Notes: a model not told the origin generated them from the letters alone. A DNA stretch of 64,000 nt from Kitasatospora sp. GP82 (GCF_029892105.1 NZ_JARZAJ010000002.1:248001-312000), one strand, 5' to 3'. Shown: positions 44,403 through 56,674, numbered from the stretch's first letter. Program-made: numbers and translations.

Positions 44403-45518
44403 TCAGCGCAGCAGCTGCCCCTTCAGGAGGCCCCTGACCGTACGGGTGCCGGCCACCGCCCAGGCCGCGAGCAGCAGGAGGTACAGGCCGACGGCGAGGG
44501 CGGTGAAACCGTCGAAGCCGGTGTGGCGGGCGAGTCCGGAGCTGCCGGTGACAAGGGTGCCGACCGGGAAGGTGAAGGCCCACCAGGTCATGGCGAACGG
44601 CATTTCGGCGCGCCAGGCACGGAGGTTGGCGGCGGTGGCGATGCCGAGCCAGAGCATCGCGAACCCCATCACGGCCACGCCGTACAGGATGGCGAAGGCG
44701 GTCGCGGCGCCGACCAGCGGCGGGGCGGCGGTCTTCGCCGCGTCGGCGAGCTGGTTGACGGCGGTGGTGGACTGGCCGAGCGGTCCGAGCACCAGGAAGA
44801 GCGAGGGTGTCAGCACCAGCGTGGGCAGTTTGCTGTGCACCAGCCCGGCGAGGACCACCGGCAGCAGGGCGAGGATGCCCAGCAGGCTGGCTCCGAACAG
44901 CGCGTAGCAGCCGTACAGCATGGCCGTGGGCCACGGGCCTGGCAGATGCGGGACGAGCGCCGGGCCGAGTGCGGCCGCGACCATCGGGGCCACCCCGGGC
45001 AGCAGCCAGGTGGGGTTGGCCTTCAGCGCGGAGAGCTCATGCCTGGTGATCATCAGGTACGGGATCCCGGCGGCCACCACCACCGCGTACACCGTGCCGA
45101 CCGTCCAGAGCACCAGATCCACCGCGACGGCGGGCCCGGTGCCGATCAGCCGGGAGCCGAGGACGAGGGTGCCGAAGCCGACGGCGAGCAGGGCCATCGG
45201 CGGGCAGCCGTAGAAGACGGCGGTGGCCGGGTTGTCCAGGAGCTGGCTGCGGGCGGCCTCGCGGTGCCGGGCGAAGTGCACCGCCCGGCCCGCGACCAGC
45301 AGCACCAGCGCGGCCAGCGACAGTGCCCAGACCAGTTCGCCGAAGCCGAGCAGCCCGGGCAGCCGGACCGGCAGGGCGGCCGCCCCGTTGGCGACGATCG
45401 CGGTGCCCATGACGGCGGCGTACCAGTTCGGGCCGAGCTGGGCCAGATCGAGCCGGTACGGCGCGCTGCGGGAGGAACCGAGAGAACCGGAGGTGCGGGG
45501 CGTGCTGAGGACGGACAT
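44403..45518 (-). CDS. TDT-family (TehA/SLAC1-like) transporter
   Basis: ATG 45518 behind GGTGGGGG gives 371 residues. About ten hydrophobic helices are visible, starting at LGPNWYAAVMGTAIVANG and including WALSLAALVLLVAG, LYGCYALFGASLLGILALL and ALAVGLYLLLLAAWAV. PNWYAAVMGTAIV is the first-helix hallmark of the TDT family, which exports sulfite or transports dicarboxylates or tellurite. The divergent LysR gene 70 bases away is the likely regulator. The substrate is undetermined. Confidence 0.88.
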   Translation of the reverse strand: MSVLSTPRTSGSLGSSRSAPYRLDLAQLGPNWYAAVMGTAIVANGAAALPVRLPGLLGFGELVWALSLAALVLLVAGRAVHFARHREAARSQLLDNPATAVFYGCPPMALLAVGFGTLVLGSRLIGTGPAVAVDLVLWTVGTVYAVVVAAGIPYLMITRHELSALKANPTWLLPGVAPMVAAALGPALVPHLPGPWPTAMLYGCYALFGASLLGILALLPVVLAGLVHSKLPTLVLTPSLFLVLGPLGQSTTAVNQLADAAKTAAPPLVGAATAFAILYGVAVMGFAMLWLGIATAANLRAWRAEMPFAMTWWAFTFPVGTLVTGSSGLARHTGFDGFTALAVGLYLLLLAAWAVAGTRTVRGLLKGQLLR

Positions 45519-45565
45519 GCCCCCACCGTGCCTGGCCGCCCCGGACGGCGGTAGCGCGGTGCGAT

Positions 45566-45579
45566 CTATGAGGGCATAG
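45566..45579. promoter_or_regulatory. Candidate LysR-type operator
   Basis: CTATG-AGGG-CATAG, a perfect inverted repeat in the 70-base divergent spacer 10 bases before the lysR start codon, is placed to autoregulate lysR and control the transporter gene. Confidence 0.55.
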
Positions 45580-45588
45580 CCTGGCTCT

Positions 45589-46494
45589 ATGGCCCTCTCT
45601 CCCCGTGTCCCCGAACTCGGCGCGCTGGAACTGCTGGTCGCGGTGGCCCGGCTGGGCAGCGTGGGCCGGGCGGCGGCGGAGCTGGGGGTGAGCCAGCCGG
45701 CCGCCAGTGCCCGGATCAAGGGGATGGAGCGGCAGATCGGGGTCGCTCTGCTGGAGCGCTCGCCGCGCGGTTCGCGACCCACCGAGGTCGGGCGGCTGGT
45801 GGTGGAGTGGGCCCGCGGCGTGGTGGAGGCGGCCCAGGCGCTGGACGCGGGCATCGACGCAGTGCGTGAGCGCCGGGACGCGCGGCTGCGGGTGGTGGCC
45901 AGCCTGACCGTGGCCGAGTACCTGATGCCGGGCTGGCTGCTCGCCCTGCACGAGGCCAGCCCTGGTACGGCGGTCACGCTGCGGACGGCAAACTCGGCCG
46001 ATGTCGCCGCGCAGGTACTGGCCGGGAACGCGGATCTCGGCTTCGTGGAGGGCCTGCGGACGCCCGCCGGACTCTCCGGCGCGGTGGTGGCGGCCGACCG
46101 GCTGGTACTCGTGGTCGCCCCCGGCCACCCGTGGGCCCGGCGCTCGTCGATCACCGGGGCCGAGCTCGCCGCGACCCCGCTGGTGCTGCGCGAACCCGGC
46201 TCCGGCACCCGCGAGGTGCTCGACCAGGCGCTGGCGCGCTACGGGGGCACGGCTCAGCCCCTGCTCGAACTGGCCTCCTCGACCGCGCTGAAGGCAGCCG
46301 CGATGACCGGCGCCGGGCCCGTCTGCCTGAGCGAGCTGGCCGTGGTCGAGGAACTGGCGACCCGCAGGCTGGTGTCCGTCCCGCTGGACGGGGTGGACCT
46401 GCACCGACCGCTGCGCGCCGTCTGGCCCTCGGGCCAGCGCCCCACCGGACCGGCCCGCACCCTACTCGGCCTGACCCGCATACCCGCCCGATGA
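45589..46494 (+). CDS. LysR-family transcriptional regulator
   Basis: The 301-residue protein has an N-terminal winged helix (LLVAVARLGSVGRAAAELGV, then SQPAASARIKGMERQIG, LLERSPRGSRPTEVG) and a periplasmic-binding-protein-like effector domain (VAEYLMPGWLLALHEASPG, GFVEGLRTP, VVAPGHPW). It diverges from the TDT transporter gene, with a palindrome between them. The 5' leader is short. The inducer is unknown. Confidence 0.92.
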   Translation: MALSPRVPELGALELLVAVARLGSVGRAAAELGVSQPAASARIKGMERQIGVALLERSPRGSRPTEVGRLVVEWARGVVEAAQALDAGIDAVRERRDARLRVVASLTVAEYLMPGWLLALHEASPGTAVTLRTANSADVAAQVLAGNADLGFVEGLRTPAGLSGAVVAADRLVLVVAPGHPWARRSSITGAELAATPLVLREPGSGTREVLDQALARYGGTAQPLLELASSTALKAAAMTGAGPVCLSELAVVEELATRRLVSVPLDGVDLHRPLRAVWPSGQRPTGPARTLLGLTRIPAR

Positions 46495-46499
46495 GCGTT

Positions 46500-46549
46500 C
46501 AGCTGTGCAGAGCTTCTGGGGCGCGGGCAGCAGAAGCTCTGCGCAGCTG
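46500..46549. terminator. Terminator after lysR
   Basis: A 19-base stem (46500-46518 with 46531-46549) with one G-T pair and a 12-base loop directly follows the lysR stop. Confidence 0.85.
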
Positions 46550-46617
46550 ACCGCGCCCCCGAAAACCCTGCGCAGCTGCCCGAGCGTCTGAAGGCTCGCC
46601 CCGGGGGCCTGGGAAAA

Positions 46618-46638
46618 GGTGAGCGAGGTAGACTCAAC
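46618..46638 (+). promoter_or_regulatory. HAIR operator for HspR upstream of clpB
   Basis: GGTGAGC-N7-ACTCAAC with the exact 7-base spacer matches the HAIR sites of the dnaK promoter; clpB is a known HspR target in streptomycetes. Confidence 0.82.
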
Positions 46639-46696
46639 TTAGTGCATGCTGAGTACAGCAGAGCTGATTCACGCCCATGAGAGGAGCACGCCAGCA

Positions 46697-49312
<2,616 letters not shown>

Positions 49313-49318
49313 CCCGCG

Positions 49319-49348
49319 AGGGCCCGGGATTCCCCACCCCCGGGCCCT
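49319..49348. terminator. Terminator after clpB
   Basis: A perfect 10-base GC stem (49319-49328 with 49339-49348) with a 10-base loop begins seven bases after the clpB stop. Confidence 0.8.
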
Positions 49349-49516
49349 GGGCCCCGTCCGCTGCCGACCCGTCCGCGGCAGCCGCCCAAAGGTCTTGTGG
49401 CCGGACGCGCGGGCAGCCCTGTGTCGTGGGCGCGGAATGAGGCAGGATGGGGGCATGGAAGGGCGGCCCCTCAGTCCCAGCCACCCTTGTGAACTGAGAA
49501 TACGAAGGACCTCCCC

Positions 49517-50071
49517 ATGAGCATCGACCCGTCGTCCATCCCCTCCTTCGGCGCGCCGCAGCCCCCCCAGGGTGGCCAGCCCGGTGGTGGCCCGGCCGGC
49601 CCGCCGCCCGTGGTGGTCCCGGACCAGGCCCTGGTGACGCAGCTGCTCGACCAGATGCAGCTCAAGCACCTGGTGGACGATGAGGGCGACCTCACCGCAC
49701 CCTGGGACGGCTTCCGCGTCTACTACATGTTCCGCGGCGAGCAGAAGGAGCTCTTCGCGGTCCGCGCCTTCTACGACCGCGCCTACCCGCTTGAGGACAA
49801 GGTCGAGATCCTCGACCTGATCGACGAGTGGAACCGCGAGACCCTCTGGCCCAAGGTCTACACCCACACCCACGAGGACGGCGTCGTCCGCCTGATCGGC
49901 GAGGCCCAGATGATCGTCGGCACCGGCGTCAACCTGGACTACTTCGTCACCACCACCGCCAACTGGACCCAGGCCGCCGTCGGCTTCGAGCAGTGGATCG
50001 TCGAGCGCCTCGGCCTCCAGAAGGAAATCGAGGGCGAGCCCGGCCAGGGCGACGCCTCCGACGAGGGCTGA
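49517..50071 (+). CDS. YbjN-domain protein
   Basis: The 184-residue protein has a Pro/Gly-rich N-terminal 35 residues, then a YbjN-type sensory domain (LKHLVDDEGDLTAPWDG, FRVYYMFRGEQKELFAVRAF, NLDYFVTTTANWTQAA). YbjN proteins resemble secretion chaperones; in Escherichia coli YbjN affects stress and motility, and the actinobacterial role is not established. AAGGA precedes the ATG. It follows clpB, separated by a terminator. Confidence 0.88.
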   Translation: MSIDPSSIPSFGAPQPPQGGQPGGGPAGPPPVVVPDQALVTQLLDQMQLKHLVDDEGDLTAPWDGFRVYYMFRGEQKELFAVRAFYDRAYPLEDKVEILDLIDEWNRETLWPKVYTHTHEDGVVRLIGEAQMIVGTGVNLDYFVTTTANWTQAAVGFEQWIVERLGLQKEIEGEPGQGDASDEG

Positions 50072-50262
50072 CCCCCTCCCCCGCACTCACCGGGCCCGTC
50101 ACCCCCACCACGGGGGCGGTGGGCCCGTTCGCTTCCGCCGACCCGGCGTCAGGCATCGGCACGGCAAGGGGTGCTCACCCACCGTCGACTCGCGGCACGG
50201 GCTTGTCAGAGACCGTCCGTGGCCGGAGGATGGGCGCCGACGACAAGCCGTGAGGAGCCGGG

Positions 50263-51423
50263 ATGAGTGCGAGGCCGCTGCTGAACCGCAGGCTGGCGGG
50301 GCTGGGTACGACGATCTTCGCCGAGATGTCGGCACTCGCCACCGCCACCGGCTCGATCAACCTCGGACAGGGCTTCCCGGACACCGACGGGCCGCGCGAG
50401 ATCGCCGAAGCGGCCGCTCGGGCCGTTCTGACCGGCAAAGGCAACCAGTACCCGCCAGGACCCGGCATCCCCGAGCTGCGCCAGGCCGTCACCGAGCACC
50501 AGCAGCGCTTCCACCAGCTCACGTACGACCCCGACACCGAGGTCCTGGTCACCGCCGGCGCCACCGAGGCGATCGCCGCCGCCCTGCTCGCGCTGCTGGA
50601 GCCCGGCGACGAGGTGATCGCCTTCGAACCCTTCTACGACTCCTACGCCGCCAACATCGCCATGGCCGGCGCCGTACGCGTCCCGCTCACCCTCCGCGCC
50701 CCCTCCTTCCGCCCGGACCTGGACGAGCTGCGCGCCCTGATCACCCCGCGCACCCGGCTGCTGCTGCTCAACACCCCGCACAACCCCACCGGTACCGTCC
50801 TCACCCCGGACGAGCTCACCGCCATCGCCGAACTCGCCTGCGAGCACGACCTGCTGGTGATCACCGACGAGGTGTACGAGCACCTGGTCTTCGGCTCCGC
50901 GCACCACCCGATCGCCGCCCTGCCCGGCATGCGGGAGCGCACGGTCTCGATCTCCTCCGCCGGCAAGACCTTCTCCTTCACCGGCTGGAAGGTCGGCTGG
51001 GTGACCGCGAGCCCTGCCCTGGTCTCGGCGGTCCGCACGGCCAAGCAGTACCTCACCTACGTCAGCGCCGGCCCCTTCCAGTACGCCGTCGCCGAGGCGC
51101 TCCGCCTGCCCGACAGCTACTTCGACACCCTCCGCGTCGACCTGCTCCGCAAACGCGACCTGCTGGTTGACGGTCTCTCATCCGCCGGCTTCCGGGTCTT
51201 CAACCCCGAGGGCACGTACTTCATCACCACCGACATCACCCCGCTCGGCGAGAAGGACGGCCTGGAGTTCTGCCGCTCCCTGCCCGAACGCTGCGGCGTG
51301 GTCGCCATCCCCAACGTCGTCTTCTACGACAACACCGAGGCGGGCCGCAGCCTCGTGCGCTTCACGTTCTGCAAGCGCGTCAGCGTGATCGAGGAGGCGG
51401 TGGCGCGGCTTCGGCGGCTCTGA
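50263..51423 (+). CDS. PLP-dependent aminotransferase, fold type I (class I/II)
   Basis: The 386-residue protein is close to DapC/kynurenine-aminotransferase-type enzymes. INLGQGFPDTDGP is the substrate loop, NTPHNPTGTV and ITDEVYEHLVF the PLP-binding sites, SSAGKTFSFTGWKVGW holds the Schiff-base lysine, and VRFTFCKR the substrate carboxylate Arg. It could be the N-succinyl-diaminopimelate aminotransferase of lysine biosynthesis, but other transaminations are possible. GAGGAG precedes the ATG. A GC-rich imperfect hairpin lies at 50092-50130 after the YbjN gene. Confidence 0.9.
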   Translation: MSARPLLNRRLAGLGTTIFAEMSALATATGSINLGQGFPDTDGPREIAEAAARAVLTGKGNQYPPGPGIPELRQAVTEHQQRFHQLTYDPDTEVLVTAGATEAIAAALLALLEPGDEVIAFEPFYDSYAANIAMAGAVRVPLTLRAPSFRPDLDELRALITPRTRLLLLNTPHNPTGTVLTPDELTAIAELACEHDLLVITDEVYEHLVFGSAHHPIAALPGMRERTVSISSAGKTFSFTGWKVGWVTASPALVSAVRTAKQYLTYVSAGPFQYAVAEALRLPDSYFDTLRVDLLRKRDLLVDGLSSAGFRVFNPEGTYFITTDITPLGEKDGLEFCRSLPERCGVVAIPNVVFYDNTEAGRSLVRFTFCKRVSVIEEAVARLRRL

Positions 51424-52047
51424 CCGGCCGCGACCGGACACCGCCTGCACCGCTCAGCCGCCATGCCGTCATCTCGGCTGCCACAGCGCTCAGTTGTGCG
51501 ACACCCGCGCCCTTGACCGCGAAGGCCGTGCCGACCGTGCCCGGCCGTGCCGCCCGTTGTCTGCGGACCCGGCGTCGGCACGACGTTGCGGCCGATCAGT
51601 ACGTTCATGCGCCCACCGCGCCATGCGCCCTCGTCGGGGTCGGGCCGCTCACCCGGATGGCCGCATCCGCCCTCGGCATCGCCCCGGCAGGGCCGAGGGC
51701 ACACCATGGACGCGCCTCCGTGCGGTCGGGGCACCCCCGGCGTACACGGCGCACGCCAGGCTTGCGCGGCGCACGCTCCGTTTGAACGGGCGTACATCGG
51801 ACAGACTCCTTCAGCGGCCCGATCACACCCTGGACGCGGCTGCGTCCGGAACGGTGAACGCCTGGAAAAGATGGGTAAATCCCTGACGGACCCGGAGAAT
51901 TCGTGCTTCTCTGCTGCTGAATCTCCAGCCGGAATCCTTCCTTCCACGGTCGGCCGCGCCAGGGACCGCCCAGCCTCGAACAGCTCGCCCATCGGCGGAG
52001 TCTGATGCTGAACGGCCGGCCTACGGAGCTGAAAAGCGGAGCCCAGC
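51424..52047. other. 624-base noncoding stretch upstream of the DUF2617 gene
   Basis: Several frames are open, but none shows family similarity, a ribosome site or normal third-position bias. I see nothing definite; the AT-richer section near 51850-51930 may contain the promoter of the DUF2617 gene. Confidence 0.4.
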
Positions 52048-52677
52048 ATGCTCACCACATTGCAGACCTCCTACACGGACACCCGCGCCGGTGACCTGGC
52101 TTGGTGCCTGGGCGGCGACCCGCTGCCCGCGCTCGCGGTGCGCGAGCTGAAACTGGACGACCCCGCCTGCCGGGACGGCCAGGACGGACCGGGCGGCGGG
52201 GCGGGTCAGGACGCCCCGGACAACTGGGCGGGCGGGACGCTGCAGCTCCGTCTGCTCGGCGCCTCGCACCAGGTGATCCTGGCGGCCGGCCTGGGCGAGT
52301 GCCTGGAGACCGTCGCCTGCATGCCGGGGCGGCAGACCCCGCTGCCCGCCCGGGTGGCCAAGCAGGTCGCGGGCTGGGAGTACGAGTTCGCCGCCCGGAT
52401 CGAGGAGCTGCCGCCGCACGTCTTCGCTGCGCGGGCCCAGGAGCTGCTGGCGCTGGTCGAGGGACATCCCCGCGCCCTGGCCGGCATCTTCCCCGGCGAC
52501 CCGAGCGCCTTCACCGCACTGGTGGCCCAGGGCGACCTGCACCGCGTCCTGTGGCGCACCTGGCACGCGTACCCGCAGGAAGGCCGGCTGGTGTGCACCC
52601 GCTCCTGTCTTGTGGTGCGCAGCGGTGCTACGGAAGCGGACGGGCCGGCCTTTCACCCGGTCGGGCCAAGCAGGTAA
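52048..52677 (+). CDS. DUF2617 family protein
   Basis: The 209-residue protein starts MLTTLQTSYTDTRAGDLAW, the usual N-terminus of this actinobacterial family. Conserved blocks are LQLRLLGASHQVIL, WEYEFAARIEELP and WRTWHAYPQEGRLVCTRS. Its function is unknown. In streptomycetes it is regularly followed, as here, by the spermidine-synthase-like membrane protein gene, suggesting a shared process. Confidence 0.85.
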   Translation: MLTTLQTSYTDTRAGDLAWCLGGDPLPALAVRELKLDDPACRDGQDGPGGGAGQDAPDNWAGGTLQLRLLGASHQVILAAGLGECLETVACMPGRQTPLPARVAKQVAGWEYEFAARIEELPPHVFAARAQELLALVEGHPRALAGIFPGDPSAFTALVAQGDLHRVLWRTWHAYPQEGRLVCTRSCLVVRSGATEADGPAFHPVGPSR

Positions 52678-52760
52678 TCCGTGCTGATGAGTCGTCAACT
52701 CGACGAATGGCACTGTCCATCGAATGGGTGCAGCATCCGATGCCGAACGTCGCCTAGCGT

Positions 52761-54482
52761 TTGTTCATGATCAACCAACCGGCGGGAACACCCGTACAGC
52801 CGGGCCTGGAATCCGAGGACCCCGCCCTGATCGGCCGGATCGGGGCGAGGGCGATCAGGGCCCGGGACGCCATACCGAGTGGACGTCCGTGCCGGCCGGC
52901 CCGACCGCTGGTGCTGCTCGCCGCGTTCGTCTGCGCGGCCTGCGGCCTGGTCTACGAGCTCGAACTGGTCGCGCTCGGAGGCTACTTGCTCGGCGACTCG
53001 ATGACCCAGACGTCCGTGGTGCTCTCCGTCATGGTCTTCGCGATGGGCGTCGGCTCACTGCTCGCCAAGCGGCTGGCCCGACGTCCGGCCACCGCCTTCG
53101 CGGCGATCGAGTGCGCGCTGGCGCTGGTCGGCGGCCTCTCGGTGCTGGTGCTGTACTCCTGCTGGGCCTGGCTCGACCGGTACGGCGCCACCATGGTCGG
53201 CATGGTCGGGATGACCTTTGTGATCGGTGTACTGATCGGGGCCGAGATCCCGCTGCTGATGACCCTGATCCAGCGGATCCGCCGCGAGGACGCCGGACGC
53301 GCCGCCGCCGACCTCTTCGCGGCCGACTATGTCGGCGCCCTGATCGGCGGCCTGGCCTTCCCGTTCCTGCTGCTGCCCACCTTCGGCCAGGCCACCGGCG
53401 CGCTGCTGACCGGCGCGGTGAACGCCGTCGCCGGGGCGGCCGTGGTGCTCTGGCTGTTCCGCGAGGAACCACCGCCGCGGGCCCGGCTGCTGCTCTGGAC
53501 CGGCTGCGGCCTGGTACTGGCCGCTCTGGCGACCGCCGCGGCGTTCACCGGTGCGATCGAACGGGCCGCGCGGCACGCCCTGTACGGCGACCAGGTCCGT
53601 TTCGCGGCCCAGAGCCGGTACCAGGAGATCGTGCTGAGCGGGCCTGCCGCGCCCGCCTCCCGGACCACCACGGCCGACGGACGCGCCCCCGGGCAGCACA
53701 CCGCAGAAGCCGCCTCGGATGCTCCCGCCGACGCCGCACCGCTGAAGCTCTTCCTGGACGGCCGGCTGGCGGTCTGCGGCCCGGACGAGTACCGGGACCA
53801 CGAGGCGCTGGTGCACCCCGCGCTGGCCGCCGGTCCCAGCGACCGCGTCCTGCTGCTCGGCGGGGACGGGCTGGCGCTGCGCGAGGTGCTGCGGCACTCA
53901 CTGGTCCGGTCCGTGGTGGTGGTCGAGCAGGACCCGGCGCTGCCCGCCCTGGTCAGGAGGGACCCGGCGCTCGCCGAACTCAGCGAGCACTCCTTCGAGG
54001 ACCCGCGCGTCCGACTGATCACCGCCGACCCGCTCCAGTGGCTCCGCGCCGACCGGGACGGCCCGGACACGTCCTTCGACGTGGTGATCTCGGACGAGCG
54101 CGGCCCGGAGGGGCGACGCGGCCAGAAGTACGGCTCGCTGGAGTTCTACGGGCTCGCCGCACACCACCTGGCCCCCCAGGGACGGCTGGCGATCCGGACC
54201 GGGCCGGTCGGCCCCGCGCTCTGGTCGGCCGAGGCCGGTCTGCGGGAGACCGGGCTGCGCACCGTCCTGTACGAGGGCGCGGCGGGCGCCGACCACTGCG
54301 CCGCAGGACCGCAGACCGCATCGGTCTTCCTCCTGGCCGGACGGGAACAGCCCCTCCTGGGCCTCGGCCAGGACGCCCCGCCACCGCGTTCGCTGACCGC
54401 CGCCGGACTGCGCGGCTCCGCCTGGCTGCTGGCCCAGCAGCGTCCGGCCGAGGCCCCGGCCCCGCACACCCTGCTCGGGTGA
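52761..54482 (+). CDS. Polyamine aminopropyltransferase-like membrane protein
   Basis: The 573-residue protein has an N-terminal half with about six or seven membrane segments (LVLLAAFVCAACGLVYEL, VVLSVMVFAMGVGSLLA, VGMTFVIGVLIGAEIPLLM) and a cytoplasmic C-terminal SpeE-like Rossmann domain (VLLLGGDGLALREVLRHS, acidic VVEQDPAL, VVISDERGP). The canonical DxP catalytic loop of spermidine synthase is changed to DERG, so transferase activity is uncertain. A Thr/Ala-rich insert of about 30 residues interrupts the start of the domain. It lies 83 bases from the DUF2617 gene. Confidence 0.85.
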   Translation: MFMINQPAGTPVQPGLESEDPALIGRIGARAIRARDAIPSGRPCRPARPLVLLAAFVCAACGLVYELELVALGGYLLGDSMTQTSVVLSVMVFAMGVGSLLAKRLARRPATAFAAIECALALVGGLSVLVLYSCWAWLDRYGATMVGMVGMTFVIGVLIGAEIPLLMTLIQRIRREDAGRAAADLFAADYVGALIGGLAFPFLLLPTFGQATGALLTGAVNAVAGAAVVLWLFREEPPPRARLLLWTGCGLVLAALATAAAFTGAIERAARHALYGDQVRFAAQSRYQEIVLSGPAAPASRTTTADGRAPGQHTAEAASDAPADAAPLKLFLDGRLAVCGPDEYRDHEALVHPALAAGPSDRVLLLGGDGLALREVLRHSLVRSVVVVEQDPALPALVRRDPALAELSEHSFEDPRVRLITADPLQWLRADRDGPDTSFDVVISDERGPEGRRGQKYGSLEFYGLAAHHLAPQGRLAIRTGPVGPALWSAEAGLRETGLRTVLYEGAAGADHCAAGPQTASVFLLAGREQPLLGLGQDAPPPRSLTAAGLRGSAWLLAQQRPAEAPAPHTLLG

Positions 54483-54626
54483 TCCGACGCGCCGCCCGAC
54501 GCGCCGCACCCACCGCACCCACGCGAACGCACACCGTGAGCCGGTCGGGCTACCGGGACGGCACCGGCGAGAAGAACCTGCCCGCAAGCTCTCGCCCTGG
54601 CCGAGCGGGTCGGTAGGCTCGCGGGC

Positions 54627-55916
54627 ATGGAGCATGAGGTTGTCGTCCCGCTGCCGGCCACCGTCGTCCAGCAGGCGCTGCAGGACCCGGAACTGCTGGT
54701 CCGCTGCGTCCCCGGGCTGAGCACCGACGCCGAGGAGGACGCCGAGACCGGCGCCGCCACGAGCACCGCCGAGAAGCCCGGCAAGGGCGGCGGCAAGGCC
54801 GGTGGAAAGAACGCCGGCGGGAAGAACGGAGCCAAGAGCAGCGGCAAGGCTGCCGGGAAGTACGCCTTCGGCGACGAGATCGGCGGGCGGCTGCGGCTGC
54901 GGATCGGCGGCTCCACCATCACCTACCGAGGCGTGATCTCGCTGATCGAGGGCCGGGAGGGCGTACTCACCGCCTTCGCCGAGGGCCAGGAGTCCCGGGG
55001 CAGCGGCGAGGCGTCCGCGACCGTCCGGATCGCCGCGATGCCCACCGTTTCGGCGACGGAGGGCGGCGACGAGACCGAGAGCACCACCATCCGGTTCACC
55101 GGCGACCTGAGCGCGAGCGGCCGACTGACCGAGCTGGACTCCACCACCCTGACCACCGCCGGCCGCCGCCTGCTGGACCGCTTCGCCGCCGCGCTGGCCG
55201 CCGAGGCCGGCGGCGAGGAGCCGCCCGGTGCGACCGTCGTCTACCTGGAGGCCCACGCCCCCGGCTTCGGCAGCGACCTGGACGAGGACCTCTCCGACCT
55301 GATCGCCTTCTCGGACGAAGACGTCTTCGCGGCCCCGAAGGCGGCCTCGTCCGAGACGCCCGCGGCCGAGACCGACCGGGCCGACGGGACCGCGGAGACG
55401 GAGGAAGCCGAGGACGAAGAAGCCGACGACGTCGTGGCGGCCGAGTCCGCCCAGCCCGAGTCCGCCCAGCCCGAGTCCGCCCAGTCCGAGGGGTCCGAGT
55501 CCGCGGAGGAGCGGGAGAGGGAGGCGGAGGCCGCCGCAGCCGCTGCCGCTGCCGCCGCAGAGATCCCCGACTCCCCTGCGGACCTCGGCTACGAGTTCGA
55601 GCAGGAGTACGAGCAGGGCTTCGGCTACGACCAGGACCGTCCGGCCGAGGAGCAGCTCAGCGGCCCGGTGCGGCGCAGCATCGTCGGCCGCTCGGCCGAG
55701 GAGGTCGACCACGCCCCGCCGCGCGGCCGGTACGCGCCCGCGCCGCCCGCCCGCAGTGCCCGGGCCCGGGCCGCCACCCGCTGGGCCGGCGCCGACGCGG
55801 CCCCGGTCGGGGTGGGCCCGGCCGGCGACCGCAGCGCGATGCCCTGGGTGATCGGCGGCGGGGTCGCACTGCTCGGCGGCGCGGTCGTCCTGGTCCGCGC
55901 CCTGCGCCGTCGCTGA
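54627..55916 (+). CDS. SRPBCC/CoxG-like membrane-anchored protein
   Basis: The 429-residue protein starts MEHEVVVPLPATVVQQALQD, like carbon monoxide dehydrogenase subunit G and other SRPBCC lipid-binding-fold proteins. A Lys/Gly/Ala-rich insert at about 50-75 splits the fold, which resumes at FGDEIGGRLRLRIGG. A long acidic linker with three PESAQ repeats leads to a C-terminal membrane segment (MPWVIGGGVALLGGAVVLV) and short basic tail, so the protein is a tail-anchored membrane protein. No CO dehydrogenase genes are nearby. Confidence 0.82.
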   Translation: MEHEVVVPLPATVVQQALQDPELLVRCVPGLSTDAEEDAETGAATSTAEKPGKGGGKAGGKNAGGKNGAKSSGKAAGKYAFGDEIGGRLRLRIGGSTITYRGVISLIEGREGVLTAFAEGQESRGSGEASATVRIAAMPTVSATEGGDETESTTIRFTGDLSASGRLTELDSTTLTTAGRRLLDRFAAALAAEAGGEEPPGATVVYLEAHAPGFGSDLDEDLSDLIAFSDEDVFAAPKAASSETPAAETDRADGTAETEEAEDEEADDVVAAESAQPESAQPESAQSEGSESAEEREREAEAAAAAAAAAAEIPDSPADLGYEFEQEYEQGFGYDQDRPAEEQLSGPVRRSIVGRSAEEVDHAPPRGRYAPAPPARSARARAATRWAGADAAPVGVGPAGDRSAMPWVIGGGVALLGGAVVLVRALRRR

Positions 55917-55923
55917 CACCCGG

Positions 55924-55958
55924 AGCACGGCCGACGCAGCGCCCGCGTCGGCCGTGCT
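55924..55958 (+). terminator. Terminator after the SRPBCC protein gene
   Basis: A perfect 14-base stem (55924-55937 with 55945-55958) and 7-base loop starts eight bases past the stop. Confidence 0.88.
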
Positions 55959-56100
55959 GGGCACGGAGGTCTGCTCCGGACGTCCCGCCGGGCCGCGACG
56001 CCGCCCGCCGCGCCGCCCGCTGATGTTCGGCGCCCGGCAGCAGCAGCCTCAGGTGTCACAGCCGGTGGGAGCTCCGAAGCAGGCCCTAGACTGACTGCTC

Positions 56101-56637
56101 ATGAGCAACGACCGCGACGCCCTGCTGGCGCAGATCAAGGACAAGGCCGTCGTGCACGGCAAGGTCACCCTCTCCTCCGGGCTGGAGGCCGACTACTACG
56201 TGGACCTGCGCCGCATCACGCTGGACGCCGAGGCGGCGCCGCTGGTGGGCAAGGTCATGCTGGACGCCACCGCCGACCTGGACTACGACGCCGTGGGCGG
56301 TCTGACCCTGGGCGCCGACCCGGTGGCCGCCGCGATGCTGCACGCCGCCGCCGCGCGCGGCCGCAAGCTGGACGCCTTCGTGGTCCGCAAGGCGGGCAAG
56401 GCGCACGGCCTGCAGCGCCGGATCGAGGGCCCGGACGTCAAGGGCCGCCGGGTGCTGGCGGTCGAGGACACCTCCACCACCGGTGGTTCGGTGCTCACCG
56501 CCGTCGAGGCGCTGCGTGAGGCCGGTGCCGAGGTGGTCGGCGTCGCGGTGATCGTGGAGCGCGGCGCGGCCCCGGCGATCGAGAAGACGGGCCTGCCCTA
56601 CTACACCGCCTACACCCTGGACGACCTGGGCCTCTGA
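56101..56637 (+). CDS. pyrE: Orotate phosphoribosyltransferase
   Basis: The 178-residue protein has the PRPP-binding signature VLAVEDTSTTGGSV, the flexible catalytic loop KAGKAHGLQRRIEG and GLTLGADPVAAA. It converts orotate and PRPP to OMP in pyrimidine synthesis. Length is normal for the short actinobacterial type. It is a single-gene unit, convergent with the DedA gene across a parS site and a strong terminator. Confidence 0.97.
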   Translation: MSNDRDALLAQIKDKAVVHGKVTLSSGLEADYYVDLRRITLDAEAAPLVGKVMLDATADLDYDAVGGLTLGADPVAAAMLHAAAARGRKLDAFVVRKAGKAHGLQRRIEGPDVKGRRVLAVEDTSTTGGSVLTAVEALREAGAEVVGVAVIVERGAAPAIEKTGLPYYTAYTLDDLGL

Positions 56638-56674
56638 GCCCGCGCCGCCGTCCGGCGACCGGCATGACGGCCGG

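Noticed and set aside
53898..55964. A 688-codon minus-strand frame opposite the spermidine-synthase-like and SRPBCC genes
   Set aside because: It spans two real plus-strand genes and their spacer with no recognisable domain.
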